From Flavobacteriaceae bacterium CG_4_10_14_3_um_filter_33_47 (lineage in GTDB: Bacteria; Bacteroidota; Bacteroidia; Flavobacteriales; Flavobacteriaceae), in contig PFKE01000159.1 in the NCBI GenBank assembly GCA_002784145.1, positions 1 through 58,881 of the forward strand: a stretch of 58,881 nt of DNA, read 5' to 3'. How positions within the stretch are numbered: the first letter of the stretch is position 1; every line of letters starts with the position of its first letter. Made by a program: the position numbers and the translations under genes. The notes beneath the pieces were generated by a model that was given only the letters and a program-made list of their open reading frames with translations, searched no databases and was not told where the DNA came from. This document shows, in pieces, positions 33,786-41,522 of this stretch.

Positions 33786-35132
33786 GTGACCTTTCAAGAT
33801 TTAAATTTAAACACACCTTTATATAACGCTTTAGATGATTTAGGGTTTGCCTCGCCTACTCCAATTCAGGTCGAGGCATTTAATGTAGTAAGTTCTGGTA
33901 AAGACATGGTTGGTATTGCACAAACAGGTACTGGCAAAACCTTTGCCTACATGCTTCCCATTCTTAAAAATCTAAAATTTTCTGAGCAAGAAACACCAAG
34001 AATTTTAGTATTGGTTCCAACAAGAGAGTTGGTTGTACAAGTAGTTTCTGAAATTGAAAAACTTGCCAAATACATAAATGTGCGTGTTTTAGGTGTCTAT
34101 GGAGGTACCAATATAAACACTCAAAAACAGGACATTGCAAAAGGATTAGATATTTTGGTTGCAACACCAGGACGTTTTTATGATTTGGCATTAAGCAGGG
34201 TTTTACAACTTAAAAATATACAGCGATTGGTGATTGATGAAGTAGATGTTATGCTAGATTTAGGCTTTAGGCATCAATTAATCAATATTTTTGACATCTT
34301 ACCAGAACGACGCCAAAACATTATGTTCAGTGCTACCATGACACACGATGTCGATGTTATGATTTCTGAATTTTTTAAATCGCCCGAACGTGTTTCTATC
34401 GCCGTTTCAGGAACGCCTTTAGAGAATATTTTGCAACAGCGATTTAACGTTCCAAATTTTTATACCAAAGTTAATTTACTCAACCATGTATTACAAAACA
34501 CCGAAGAATACAACAAAGTCTTAATTTTTATTGGTTATAAAAAACTGGCCGATTTACTTTTTGAAAACTTAGACGAAACGTTCCCTAACCAATGTTGTGT
34601 GATACATTCCAATAAAACACAAAACTACAGATTGCGGAGTATTGAGCAATTTAGACAAGGGGATAACCGTATTTTAGTCGCTACAGATGTGATGGCTCGA
34701 GGCTTGGATATCGATAACATCAGCCATGTTATTAATTTTGATACACCTGATTATCCTGAAAACTACATGCACAGAATAGGTAGAACCGGTAGAGCAGAAC
34801 GTGAAGGGATTTCGTTATTATTTTCAACAGAAAAAGAATTAGAAAGTGTTGAAAAAATAGAATCACTCATGAAAATGGTTATTCCTTTAATGCCATTTCC
34901 TGAAACGGTAGCAATCTCTGAGCAACTTACTGAAGAAGAACGTCCACAAATAAAGGAGCTCCATAATCCCATAAAAAAAGATGAGACTTTTGGGCCAGCT
35001 TTTCATGAAAAGATAGCCAAAAACAAAAAGGAAAACTTAGGCGGTTCATACAAATTTAAAATAGCCGAGAAATACAAAAAACCAAAAACCCGAGGCGATA
35101 AAAATTATAATAAACGCAATAAGAAAAAGTAG
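33786..35132 (+). CDS. DEAD-box-type RNA helicase with DEVD motif
   Basis: The start codon is GTG. The 448-residue protein has the Q motif (FASPTPIQVEAF), Walker A AQTGTGKT (residues 45-52), PTRELV, ATPGR, motif II DEVD (151-154, where DEAD is usual), motif III SAT, and motif VI HRIGRTGRAE. The C-terminus is a basic Lys/Arg-rich tail (KKPKTRGDKNYNKRNKKK) likely to bind RNA. Members unwind RNA in ribosome assembly or RNA decay. It follows the epimerase gene by 40 bp, with a -7 box at 33761. Confidence 0.95.
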   Translation: MTFQDLNLNTPLYNALDDLGFASPTPIQVEAFNVVSSGKDMVGIAQTGTGKTFAYMLPILKNLKFSEQETPRILVLVPTRELVVQVVSEIEKLAKYINVRVLGVYGGTNINTQKQDIAKGLDILVATPGRFYDLALSRVLQLKNIQRLVIDEVDVMLDLGFRHQLINIFDILPERRQNIMFSATMTHDVDVMISEFFKSPERVSIAVSGTPLENILQQRFNVPNFYTKVNLLNHVLQNTEEYNKVLIFIGYKKLADLLFENLDETFPNQCCVIHSNKTQNYRLRSIEQFRQGDNRILVATDVMARGLDIDNISHVINFDTPDYPENYMHRIGRTGRAEREGISLLFSTEKELESVEKIESLMKMVIPLMPFPETVAISEQLTEEERPQIKELHNPIKKDETFGPAFHEKIAKNKKENLGGSYKFKIAEKYKKPKTRGDKNYNKRNKKK

Positions 35133-35303
35133 TTTTTAAGCATGTTTATCATAACAAATTCTGACTTCGATTTATGGTTATGCTGTTTCCATTAAAACAT
35201 GGCTTATAAACTTGGTCTGCTTTTCGGTTTTAATCAAAAAAAGTAACCCTAAAAAACCAACTTTATGAAAATACAGTTGATATTGGGAAAAATGAAGAAA
35301 AAA

Positions 35304-35336
35304 AACCGACTCGGGTTTTCGAGTCGGTCTGTTTTT
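35304..35336. terminator. Bidirectional terminator between helicase and yceI-like genes
   Basis: A GC-rich perfect 9-bp stem (ACCGACTCG at 35304-35312 with CGAGTCGGT at 35319-35327) with a 6-nt loop has T-runs on both sides. It serves the YceI gene on minus and the helicase transcript on plus. Confidence 0.88.
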
Positions 35337-35352
35337 ATTAAGTTTTTGGTGT

Positions 35353-35931
35353 TTAGAATACTAAATCTGCTACCAAATCAAATTCATCGTAAATTGCTTT
35401 ATCTTTTAAGCCATCAAAGAAACTTGCTGAACCATATTTTACATCGTATGCTGTTCTGTCTACTTTTAAAGTAGCTGTAGCTTTACTTCCGTAAATTGAA
35501 ATGCTGAAGGTTATTGGATTTGTTTTTCCTTTAACAGTCAGATTTCCTGTAACAGAGTAAGAATTTTTTCCTGTAGCTTTTACATCTGAAAACACTAAAG
35601 TAGCTGTTGGATGGTTTTCAACTCCAAAGAAATCATCCGATTTTAAATGGCCTTCTAGCTTCCCTTTGTATTCACCTTCTAAATCTGTGCTTGCTAAAGT
35701 GGTCATATCTACCACAAATTCTCCTCCAACTAAGACGTCCTCATTAAACTCTAACGATCCAGATTTTATGGCAATAGTACCTTCGTGCGAACCGGTGACT
35801 TTATAGCCTTTCCAAACTAACTGGCTATCTTCTACTTTAATGTCTTTTTTTTCTCTATCAAGTCTTGTGAAAGAAAATGTTGTAAAAGCTACTAAAGCTA
35901 CAATGGCTAAATTTTTAATTGTTTTTTTCAT
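35353..35931 (-). CDS. YceI-family exported lipid-binding protein
   Basis: A 192-residue protein with a signal peptide (MKKTIKNLAIVALVAFTTFSF) and a YceI lipocalin-like beta barrel (SQLVWKGYKVTGSHEGTIAI; FFGVENHPTATLVFSD; TVKGKTNPITFSI). YceI proteins bind polyisoprenoids or other lipids in the periplasm; the exact ligand is unknown. A terminator follows at 35304. Confidence 0.93.
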   Translation of the reverse strand: MKKTIKNLAIVALVAFTTFSFTRLDREKKDIKVEDSQLVWKGYKVTGSHEGTIAIKSGSLEFNEDVLVGGEFVVDMTTLASTDLEGEYKGKLEGHLKSDDFFGVENHPTATLVFSDVKATGKNSYSVTGNLTVKGKTNPITFSISIYGSKATATLKVDRTAYDVKYGSASFFDGLKDKAIYDEFDLVADLVF

Positions 35932-36018
35932 ATTACTTATTGTTTAATTTATTATTAATTGTTAATTGTAAATATCTTTGAATAATAGATTCAATGCTAA
36001 TTTTTAATCTTTTTTTAA

Positions 36019-36372
36019 CTAAGACCCATAATAAAATTTTTCCTTGATTATTTTGCCGTCTTTCCATTCTTGCACAGCTATTTGTGTAAAATTTTTATCA
36101 CCCAATAGTTTGTGCGTATAATCAAAATGCCATTCAACCATCGTGGTATTTTCACCAATGGCAATTTTTAATGGTTTTGCTGCTCTAAACTCTGTAATGG
36201 ATGCAAAAAATGCTTCTTCTCGTTTTCTGTTAAGGTCTTTCCCAATAAAGAGTTCGTTATCATTTTCTTGCATAACAACCTCTTCATGATAAAATTCTTC
36301 AAAAGCTTCTAAGGCTTTACCTTGCAGAATCATATCATTAAGAGTACTTATCTTTTCTATCAATTCATTCAT
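36019..36372 (-). CDS. SnoaL-like / NTF2-fold small protein
   Basis: The 117-residue protein fits the SnoaL-like NTF2 cone fold: N-terminal helices (MILQGKALEAFEEFYHEEVVMQEN split by a strand) and beta strands ending WKDGKIIKEKFYYGS. No catalytic assignment can be made. No signal peptide, so cytoplasmic. It lies between the YceI and Crp genes in the same direction, with gaps of 87 and 95 bp. Confidence 0.85.
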   Translation of the reverse strand: MNELIEKISTLNDMILQGKALEAFEEFYHEEVVMQENDNELFIGKDLNRKREEAFFASITEFRAAKPLKIAIGENTTMVEWHFDYTHKLLGDKNFTQIAVQEWKDGKIIKEKFYYGS

Positions 36373-36467
36373 AAAATTCGCTTTTAAAACGACATGACAA
36401 AGTTGAAGATTATCGTATAGAATTAAAATAAGCTAGGTTATTAAATAAGGTTAATCTAGTTTAACAT

Positions 36468-37064
36468 TTACTGTTCTAAGATAAGTTGACTTTTAACTTT
36501 ACTAAGGAACTCTTTAGTAATACCAAGGTAAGAAGCAATCATATATTGTGGAATACGTTGTTCTATTTTTGGATATTGCTTTCTAAAATAAAGATATCTG
36601 TCTTTGGCAGTCAGCGCAAAATTTCTAACAATTCTTTTTTGTGATGCTACAAAAGCCCTTTCTATAATTTGTCTAAAAAAGCGTTCTAACTTTGGAATGT
36701 TAGCATACAATTCTTCAATAACATCATATGAAAACATAACAAGTACTGTGTTTTCTAAACATTGAATATTAAAATCGGCTGGCGTTTGGGTAATAAAACT
36801 TCCCATATCAGAAGTCCACCAATCTTCAATAGAAAACATGATGATGTGTTCTTGGCCTTCATCATCTACATAAAACATTTTGGTACAACCAGATAATACA
36901 AAACATTCATATTTGCAAACATCGCCTTGCTGTACAATGTATTGCCCCTTCAAATATTTTCTAACAAAAACTTTAGACAACAGAAACGCTTCTTCTTCTG
37001 GGCTTAACTGTATATGAGAACTCATATATTTTAAAAGTGCTTCCATTTGAATTGCTGATATCAT
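36468..37064 (-). CDS. Crp/Fnr-family transcriptional regulator
   Basis: The 198-residue protein has a cyclic-nucleotide-binding-type beta barrel (about 20-120, GQYIVQQGDVCKYECFVLSG) and a short C-terminal helix-turn-helix (IPQYMIASYLGITKEFLSKVKSQL). No cysteine cluster for an Fnr-type iron-sulfur centre is present. This subgroup is common in Bacteroidota and its ligands are unknown. It is divergent from the Bcr/CflA exporter across a 77-bp gap with back-to-back promoters, so it may control that exporter and itself. Confidence 0.92.
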   Translation of the reverse strand: MISAIQMEALLKYMSSHIQLSPEEEAFLLSKVFVRKYLKGQYIVQQGDVCKYECFVLSGCTKMFYVDDEGQEHIIMFSIEDWWTSDMGSFITQTPADFNIQCLENTVLVMFSYDVIEELYANIPKLERFFRQIIERAFVASQKRIVRNFALTAKDRYLYFRKQYPKIEQRIPQYMIASYLGITKEFLSKVKSQLILEQ

Positions 37065-37078
37065 TTAAAGATTAAATA

Positions 37079-37086
37079 CAAATTTA
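37079..37086 (-). promoter_or_regulatory. -7 box of the Crp/Fnr-type gene
   Basis: TAAATTTG on the minus strand ends 14 bp before the ATG. The exporter's box on the other strand lies 43 bp away, within the same 77-bp intergenic region. Confidence 0.45.
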
Positions 37087-37129
37087 GAAATATTAAAGTC
37101 TTATAAAACTAATTTATGGGTTTAAACCT

Positions 37130-37137
37130 TATTTTTG
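37130..37137 (+). promoter_or_regulatory. -7 box of the Bcr/CflA exporter gene
   Basis: TATTTTTG ends 4 bp before the ATG at 37142, implying a leaderless transcript. No TTTG at -33. Confidence 0.42.
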
Positions 37138-37141
37138 CTCC

Positions 37142-38347
37142 ATGCCAAATAAAAATACTTTTGAATTTGAATTTATTGCATTGATGGCTTCTTTAATGGC
37201 CATAGTTGCCCTGTCCATTGATGCCTTGCTTCCTGCTTTACCACAAATTGGTGAGGACTTAGGCGTTGTAAACCTAAGTGATAATCAGTTGTTAATAACC
37301 ATGATTTTCTTGGGCATTGGTGTTGGCCAACTTATTTTTGGGCCTTTGTCTGATAGTTTTGGAAGAAAACCCATGGTGTTTATTGGTTTTGCAGTGTTTA
37401 TCATAGCCAGTATTATTTGCGTGACGACCAAAAGTTTTGAAATGATGATATTTGGCAGAATCCTTCAAGGCATTGGATTGTCTTCGCCAAGAACCTTGTG
37501 TATTGCTATTGTACGAGACTTATATAGCGGTGATTATATGGCAAAAATAGTCTCTATTGTGGTGATGGTTTTTATTTTAGTGCCTGTTATTGCACCAACC
37601 CTAGGTCAGTTTTTAATGAATTATTATAGCTGGGAATCTATTTTTTATGTGAATTTGGTTTTTGGTAGTTGTATTATGTTTTGGTTTTGGAGACGACAAA
37701 CCGAAAGTTTACCTCAAGAGAAAAGAATCCCCTTTACTTCCCATTTGTTTATTGATGGGATGAAAGAATTCTTAAAATATAAAGATGCCATAGGCTTTAC
37801 CTTGATTTCCGGATTTATAACAGGATCGTTCATGGTGTATTTAAGCACCTCTCAACAAATATTTGAAGAGCAATATCAGTTAGCAGATATGTTCCCTTAC
37901 ATCTTTGCCAGCCTAGCCTTTTCAATAGGCTTAGCTACCTATTTAAACAGTGTTTTGGTCGTAAAATTTGGAATGATGCGTCTGGCTTATTATTCTACCA
38001 TGGCTTACTGTGCCATTTCCATATGCTATGTGGTATTATTTTGGTCTGGAGCCAATCCAAGCATTTTTGTTTTAATTGGTTTTTTCGCCATACAATTTTT
38101 TGCCATAGGATTTCTGTTTGGAAACTTACGCGCTTTGGCCATGCAACCATTGGGGCATATTGCTGGCATTGGAGCAGCAATAAATGGGTTTGCATCGACG
38201 GTTTTGGCCGTTCCTGTGGCTAATTATATTGGTGGTTTTGTTAAAGACTCCGTGTTGCCGTTGTTTATTGGTTTCTCTATTTTTGGTTCGCTTTCCTTGA
38301 TAGTTTTTTTAATACTGAAAAGACGCCCAAAAATTGCCATGGTTTAA
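37142..38347 (+). CDS. Bcr/CflA-family multidrug efflux MFS transporter
   Basis: This 401-residue inner-membrane protein has about 12 membrane helices and the MFS motif A GQLIFGPLSDSFGRKP between helices 2 and 3. Members export drugs such as bicyclomycin or sulfonamides, or small metabolites, by proton antiport. A Crp/Fnr-type regulator is divergent upstream. Its last 4 bp overlap the stop of the DinB-like gene on the other strand. Confidence 0.92.
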   Translation: MPNKNTFEFEFIALMASLMAIVALSIDALLPALPQIGEDLGVVNLSDNQLLITMIFLGIGVGQLIFGPLSDSFGRKPMVFIGFAVFIIASIICVTTKSFEMMIFGRILQGIGLSSPRTLCIAIVRDLYSGDYMAKIVSIVVMVFILVPVIAPTLGQFLMNYYSWESIFYVNLVFGSCIMFWFWRRQTESLPQEKRIPFTSHLFIDGMKEFLKYKDAIGFTLISGFITGSFMVYLSTSQQIFEEQYQLADMFPYIFASLAFSIGLATYLNSVLVVKFGMMRLAYYSTMAYCAISICYVVLFWSGANPSIFVLIGFFAIQFFAIGFLFGNLRALAMQPLGHIAGIGAAINGFASTVLAVPVANYIGGFVKDSVLPLFIGFSIFGSLSLIVFLILKRRPKIAMV

Positions 38348-38862
38348 AGATACCATTCTTTAATAATTTTTAAGTGCCAACGTTCATGACCAAGAACTGA
38401 AAATGCCGCTGCTCTTGCAGACATTGGGTGGCCATTGGCATTCCCTATAAATTTTAAATCCTGGTCGCTTAAACTTTTTAATAAGATGCTACTGTTGTGT
38501 CTAACTATTTGGTATTCTTCTAAGAGAGATTCTAAGGTTTTATGGTTAGCTAAAGATGGTGCTATATAGTCGTTTTGTTCAAAACCGGCTAAAGGAGTGG
38601 TATCATGTCTGCCAATACGAAAACACCGATACATAAAAATACGCTCTGTATCGATAATATGCTGAAAAACTTCTTTAACAGTCCATTTATCTTCTGCATA
38701 TTTATACTCCAATTGATGGCTAGGTACGGATTTAAAAAAATCAACCACCATGCTTAATCCTGAATAAAACCCTTCCATGAGCGACATATCAGCAGTTATC
38801 ATATCTAGGTAGGTTTTATAAAACGGGTGATATTCTGTGGGTTCTAAATCTTTTATGGTCAT
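38344..38862 (-). CDS. DinB-family protein
   Basis: The 172-residue four-helix bundle has the three histidine positions of DinB-like metalloenzymes in HIIDTERIFMYR and HERWHLKIIKEWY. Related enzymes transfer thiols such as bacillithiol to substrates, which is of interest given ytxJ in this window, but the actual reaction is unknown. It starts 11 bp after the ABC exporter stop and is probably co-transcribed with it. Confidence 0.9.
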   Translation of the reverse strand: MTIKDLEPTEYHPFYKTYLDMITADMSLMEGFYSGLSMVVDFFKSVPSHQLEYKYAEDKWTVKEVFQHIIDTERIFMYRCFRIGRHDTTPLAGFEQNDYIAPSLANHKTLESLLEEYQIVRHNSSILLKSLSDQDLKFIGNANGHPMSARAAAFSVLGHERWHLKIIKEWYL

Positions 38863-38873
38863 CTTAAAAACGT

Positions 38874-40640
38874 TTAAATTTTTGCTTGATAGGTATATAA
38901 ATCAAAATAACGTCCTTTGGATGCTATTAATTCATCATGCGTACCTCTTTCTATAATATGTCCGGCTTCAACAACCAAAATCTGGTCTGCTTTCCTGATG
39001 GTACTCAATCGGTGGGCAATGACAATGGTGGTTCTGTCTTTGATCAATTCGGTTAAACTTTTTTGGATTAGGGCTTCGCTTTCTGTATCTAAACTTGAGG
39101 TAGCTTCATCTAAAATAATAATTTTTGGGTTTGCTAAAATGGCTCTGGCAATGGCTAAACGCTGACGTTGGCCACCTGATAATTTTACGCCACGTTCCCC
39201 AATTAAAGTATCCAATCCGTCATCAAACCTATCGGTAAATTCATTAACATAAGCCGCTTTAACGGCATTTTGTAAATCAGTCTCTGAAGCATTAGGTCTA
39301 GGAAACAGAATATTTTCCCTGATAGTGCCTTCAAACAAAAATTCGTCTTGTAATACAACCCCTAAATGTTGCCGGTAACTACTTAAATTAACCTTGGTTA
39401 AGTCTTGACCGTCAATGGTTACTTTTCCTGACTTCGGGTTTAAAAAGGTTGCAGAAAGTCCAGCAATGGTTGATTTACCCGAACCCGAACTGCCAACCAA
39501 CGCCGTTACAGAACCCGCAGGAGCTTTAAAATTAATATGGTGCAAAACTTCTTTACCTGCTTCATATGAAAAAGAAACATCTTTGAACTCTATAGTGCCT
39601 TCCATAGTTTGTAATGTTACGGTGCGAGCTTCACTATCTTCTTCAGCCGTCATGTTCATCAGCTCTTCGGTTCTATCTAAACCAGCCAGGGCTTCAGTAA
39701 GTTGGCTTCCTATATTACTCATTTGTACAATGGGTGCAATCATAAAACCCAGAAACAAGGTAAACGACAAGAATTCACCAACGGTTAAATCGCCCATCAT
39801 AATCTTATACCCACCAATTCCCATAATACCTGTAGAGGCTATTCCTAATAAAAAGGTTGAAGAACTGGTCATGAATGCGGTAGCAGTCAGGCTTTTCTTA
39901 ACGTTTTGAAACAACCTATCCACACCTTTTTCAAAGGTTTTGTTTTCTTGTTCTTCGGCATTAAATGCTTTAATTACCCTTACGCCTGCTAGGGTTTCGG
40001 TAAGACGACCCGTAACCTCAGCATTAATTTTTCCTCGTGTTCTAAAAATAGGCCTGATATATCCAAAGGCTTTTAAAGCAATAACCCCAAAAATAGCCAC
40101 TGGAACCAATACAAATAAGGTCATGGACGGACTGATTTTTATTAATAATACCAACGAAATAACAGCTGTTATGGTACCACCAACCATTTGAACCAAACCA
40201 GTACCTATAAGGTTTCTTACGCCTTCAACATCGGTCATAATTCTTGAAACTAAAACTCCAGATTTGGTATTATCAAAAAAACTTATGGGTAGTGATAGTA
40301 CTTTTCTTTGAACCTGAGCTCGTAATTCACTAATTAAATATTGCGCTTGTACACTTAAAATCCGAGTGAGTAAAAAAGAGGTAACCGCTTGAATTAATAT
40401 GGCTAACCCAACAATGAATAGTAGGTTATATAATTGGTCATAGTCTTTGTTTGGAACCACATCATCCAACAAGGCTTTACTTTTCCATGGTAATACAAGA
40501 CTTGAAAGCCGGCTTAACACAATAAGGATTAACCCTAAAAAAACCAAATTTCGCCGTGGCCAGATAATGGTTTTAAAAGCCGTGGCCATCGTTACTTTTG
40601 ACTTCATTTTATTTGAATCGGTATTTTTAAAATGTTGCAT
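38874..40640 (-). CDS. ABC exporter, fused permease and ATPase
   Basis: A half-size exporter of 588 residues: six membrane helices in the first 320 residues, then an ATPase with Walker A GSSGSGKST, signature LSGGQRQRLAIARAI, Walker B IIILDEATSSLD and the H-loop IAHRLST. It works as a dimer in the inner membrane, moving a lipid, peptide or drug outward; the substrate is not predictable. An alternative start at 40607 (MKSKVTMATAF) is nearly as likely. A DinB gene follows 11 bp later. Confidence 0.94.
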   Translation of the reverse strand: MQHFKNTDSNKMKSKVTMATAFKTIIWPRRNLVFLGLILIVLSRLSSLVLPWKSKALLDDVVPNKDYDQLYNLLFIVGLAILIQAVTSFLLTRILSVQAQYLISELRAQVQRKVLSLPISFFDNTKSGVLVSRIMTDVEGVRNLIGTGLVQMVGGTITAVISLVLLIKISPSMTLFVLVPVAIFGVIALKAFGYIRPIFRTRGKINAEVTGRLTETLAGVRVIKAFNAEEQENKTFEKGVDRLFQNVKKSLTATAFMTSSSTFLLGIASTGIMGIGGYKIMMGDLTVGEFLSFTLFLGFMIAPIVQMSNIGSQLTEALAGLDRTEELMNMTAEEDSEARTVTLQTMEGTIEFKDVSFSYEAGKEVLHHINFKAPAGSVTALVGSSGSGKSTIAGLSATFLNPKSGKVTIDGQDLTKVNLSSYRQHLGVVLQDEFLFEGTIRENILFPRPNASETDLQNAVKAAYVNEFTDRFDDGLDTLIGERGVKLSGGQRQRLAIARAILANPKIIILDEATSSLDTESEALIQKSLTELIKDRTTIVIAHRLSTIRKADQILVVEAGHIIERGTHDELIASKGRYFDLYTYQAKI

Positions 40641-40902
40641 GATATATTTATAAACCAGAATAGATTGCTAAATTAATTAATCTTTACAAGCATTGATAAA
40701 AATACTAAGGAATCTTACGGAAGATGTAAAAGCCAAACCAAGCTATTGAAAATGGTTTATACATTCTAATTTATCTTAATTTTTTAAGCATTTGGTTAAC
40801 CAAAAAATAGTTTTTTAGGTAGGCAACTGTATAAAAAAATGCTAAAATAAGAAATAGATAAAAAATATAGATTTATTTAATAGCGAGCCATCAAACACCC
40901 CA

Positions 40903-41349
40903 TTAATGGTATTCACTATATTCATGAAGCGATTTTAATATTTCTTCATAAAATAATATAGCTTCAATTAGGTTAGTGGTATCAGAATATGGTAAAATTC
41001 TTTTTTGAAATACAACAGTAGATTCAATATAACTTTTTGTAGCATCAAACTGATTTTCTAATGCTTTTCTATTATCATTATCATTTGGTATTCCTAAAGT
41101 TGACATTGTAACACCAGGTTTGGTAGCAAAAGCGATGTATGGAAGAATTTTTGTAAGCGTTTCAATACGTTCAATATAAAGACCTAATAACTCACCTTTT
41201 TGCATTCTACCCAACTCATCCTTAGCATGGTATTTTTTTATTGAAACATTTTCACTAATAATACTTTTTGGTTCTTTATTTTTTTGAGCATAGCCTATAC
41301 TGGATACCAAAAACAAACTTAAACTAAATAAAATAACCTTTAATTTCAT
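40903..41349 (-). CDS. Exported protein of unknown function
   Basis: The 148-residue protein has a signal peptide (MKLKVILFSLSLFLVSSIGYAQ), then a helical polar body with no cysteine. I recognise no family. A segment reads RIETLTKILPYIAFATKPGVTMS. It is monocistronic, with its own promoter at 41375-41404. Confidence 0.75.
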   Translation of the reverse strand: MKLKVILFSLSLFLVSSIGYAQKNKEPKSIISENVSIKKYHAKDELGRMQKGELLGLYIERIETLTKILPYIAFATKPGVTMSTLGIPNDNDNRKALENQFDATKSYIESTVVFQKRILPYSDTTNLIEAILFYEEILKSLHEYSEYH

Positions 41350-41374
41350 ATCTAAGATTTAAGGGATTAAAATA

Positions 41375-41404
41375 CAAATTTATGTAATTAATCGTAAAAA
41401 ACAA
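41375..41404 (-). promoter_or_regulatory. Promoter of the exported-protein gene
   Basis: On the minus strand, TTG (41402-41404) lies 19 bp from a -7 box TAAATTTG (41375-41382), a good Bacteroidota promoter. The leader is about 20-25 nt. Confidence 0.6.
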
Positions 41405-41522
41405 TCGTTTTATCGATTTTTTTGTAATATTTTATATTTATGAAAGTATTATATTACTTAAACTAAATCGATTTTATATAAAAGCTAATCTATGTATCTA
41501 AAAACGTGATATTTAATAAAAA

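Noticed and set aside
35265-35474. Plus-strand frame of 69 codons
   Set aside because: It runs across the strong terminator at 35304-35336 and into the YceI gene on the other strand; it is not a credible gene.
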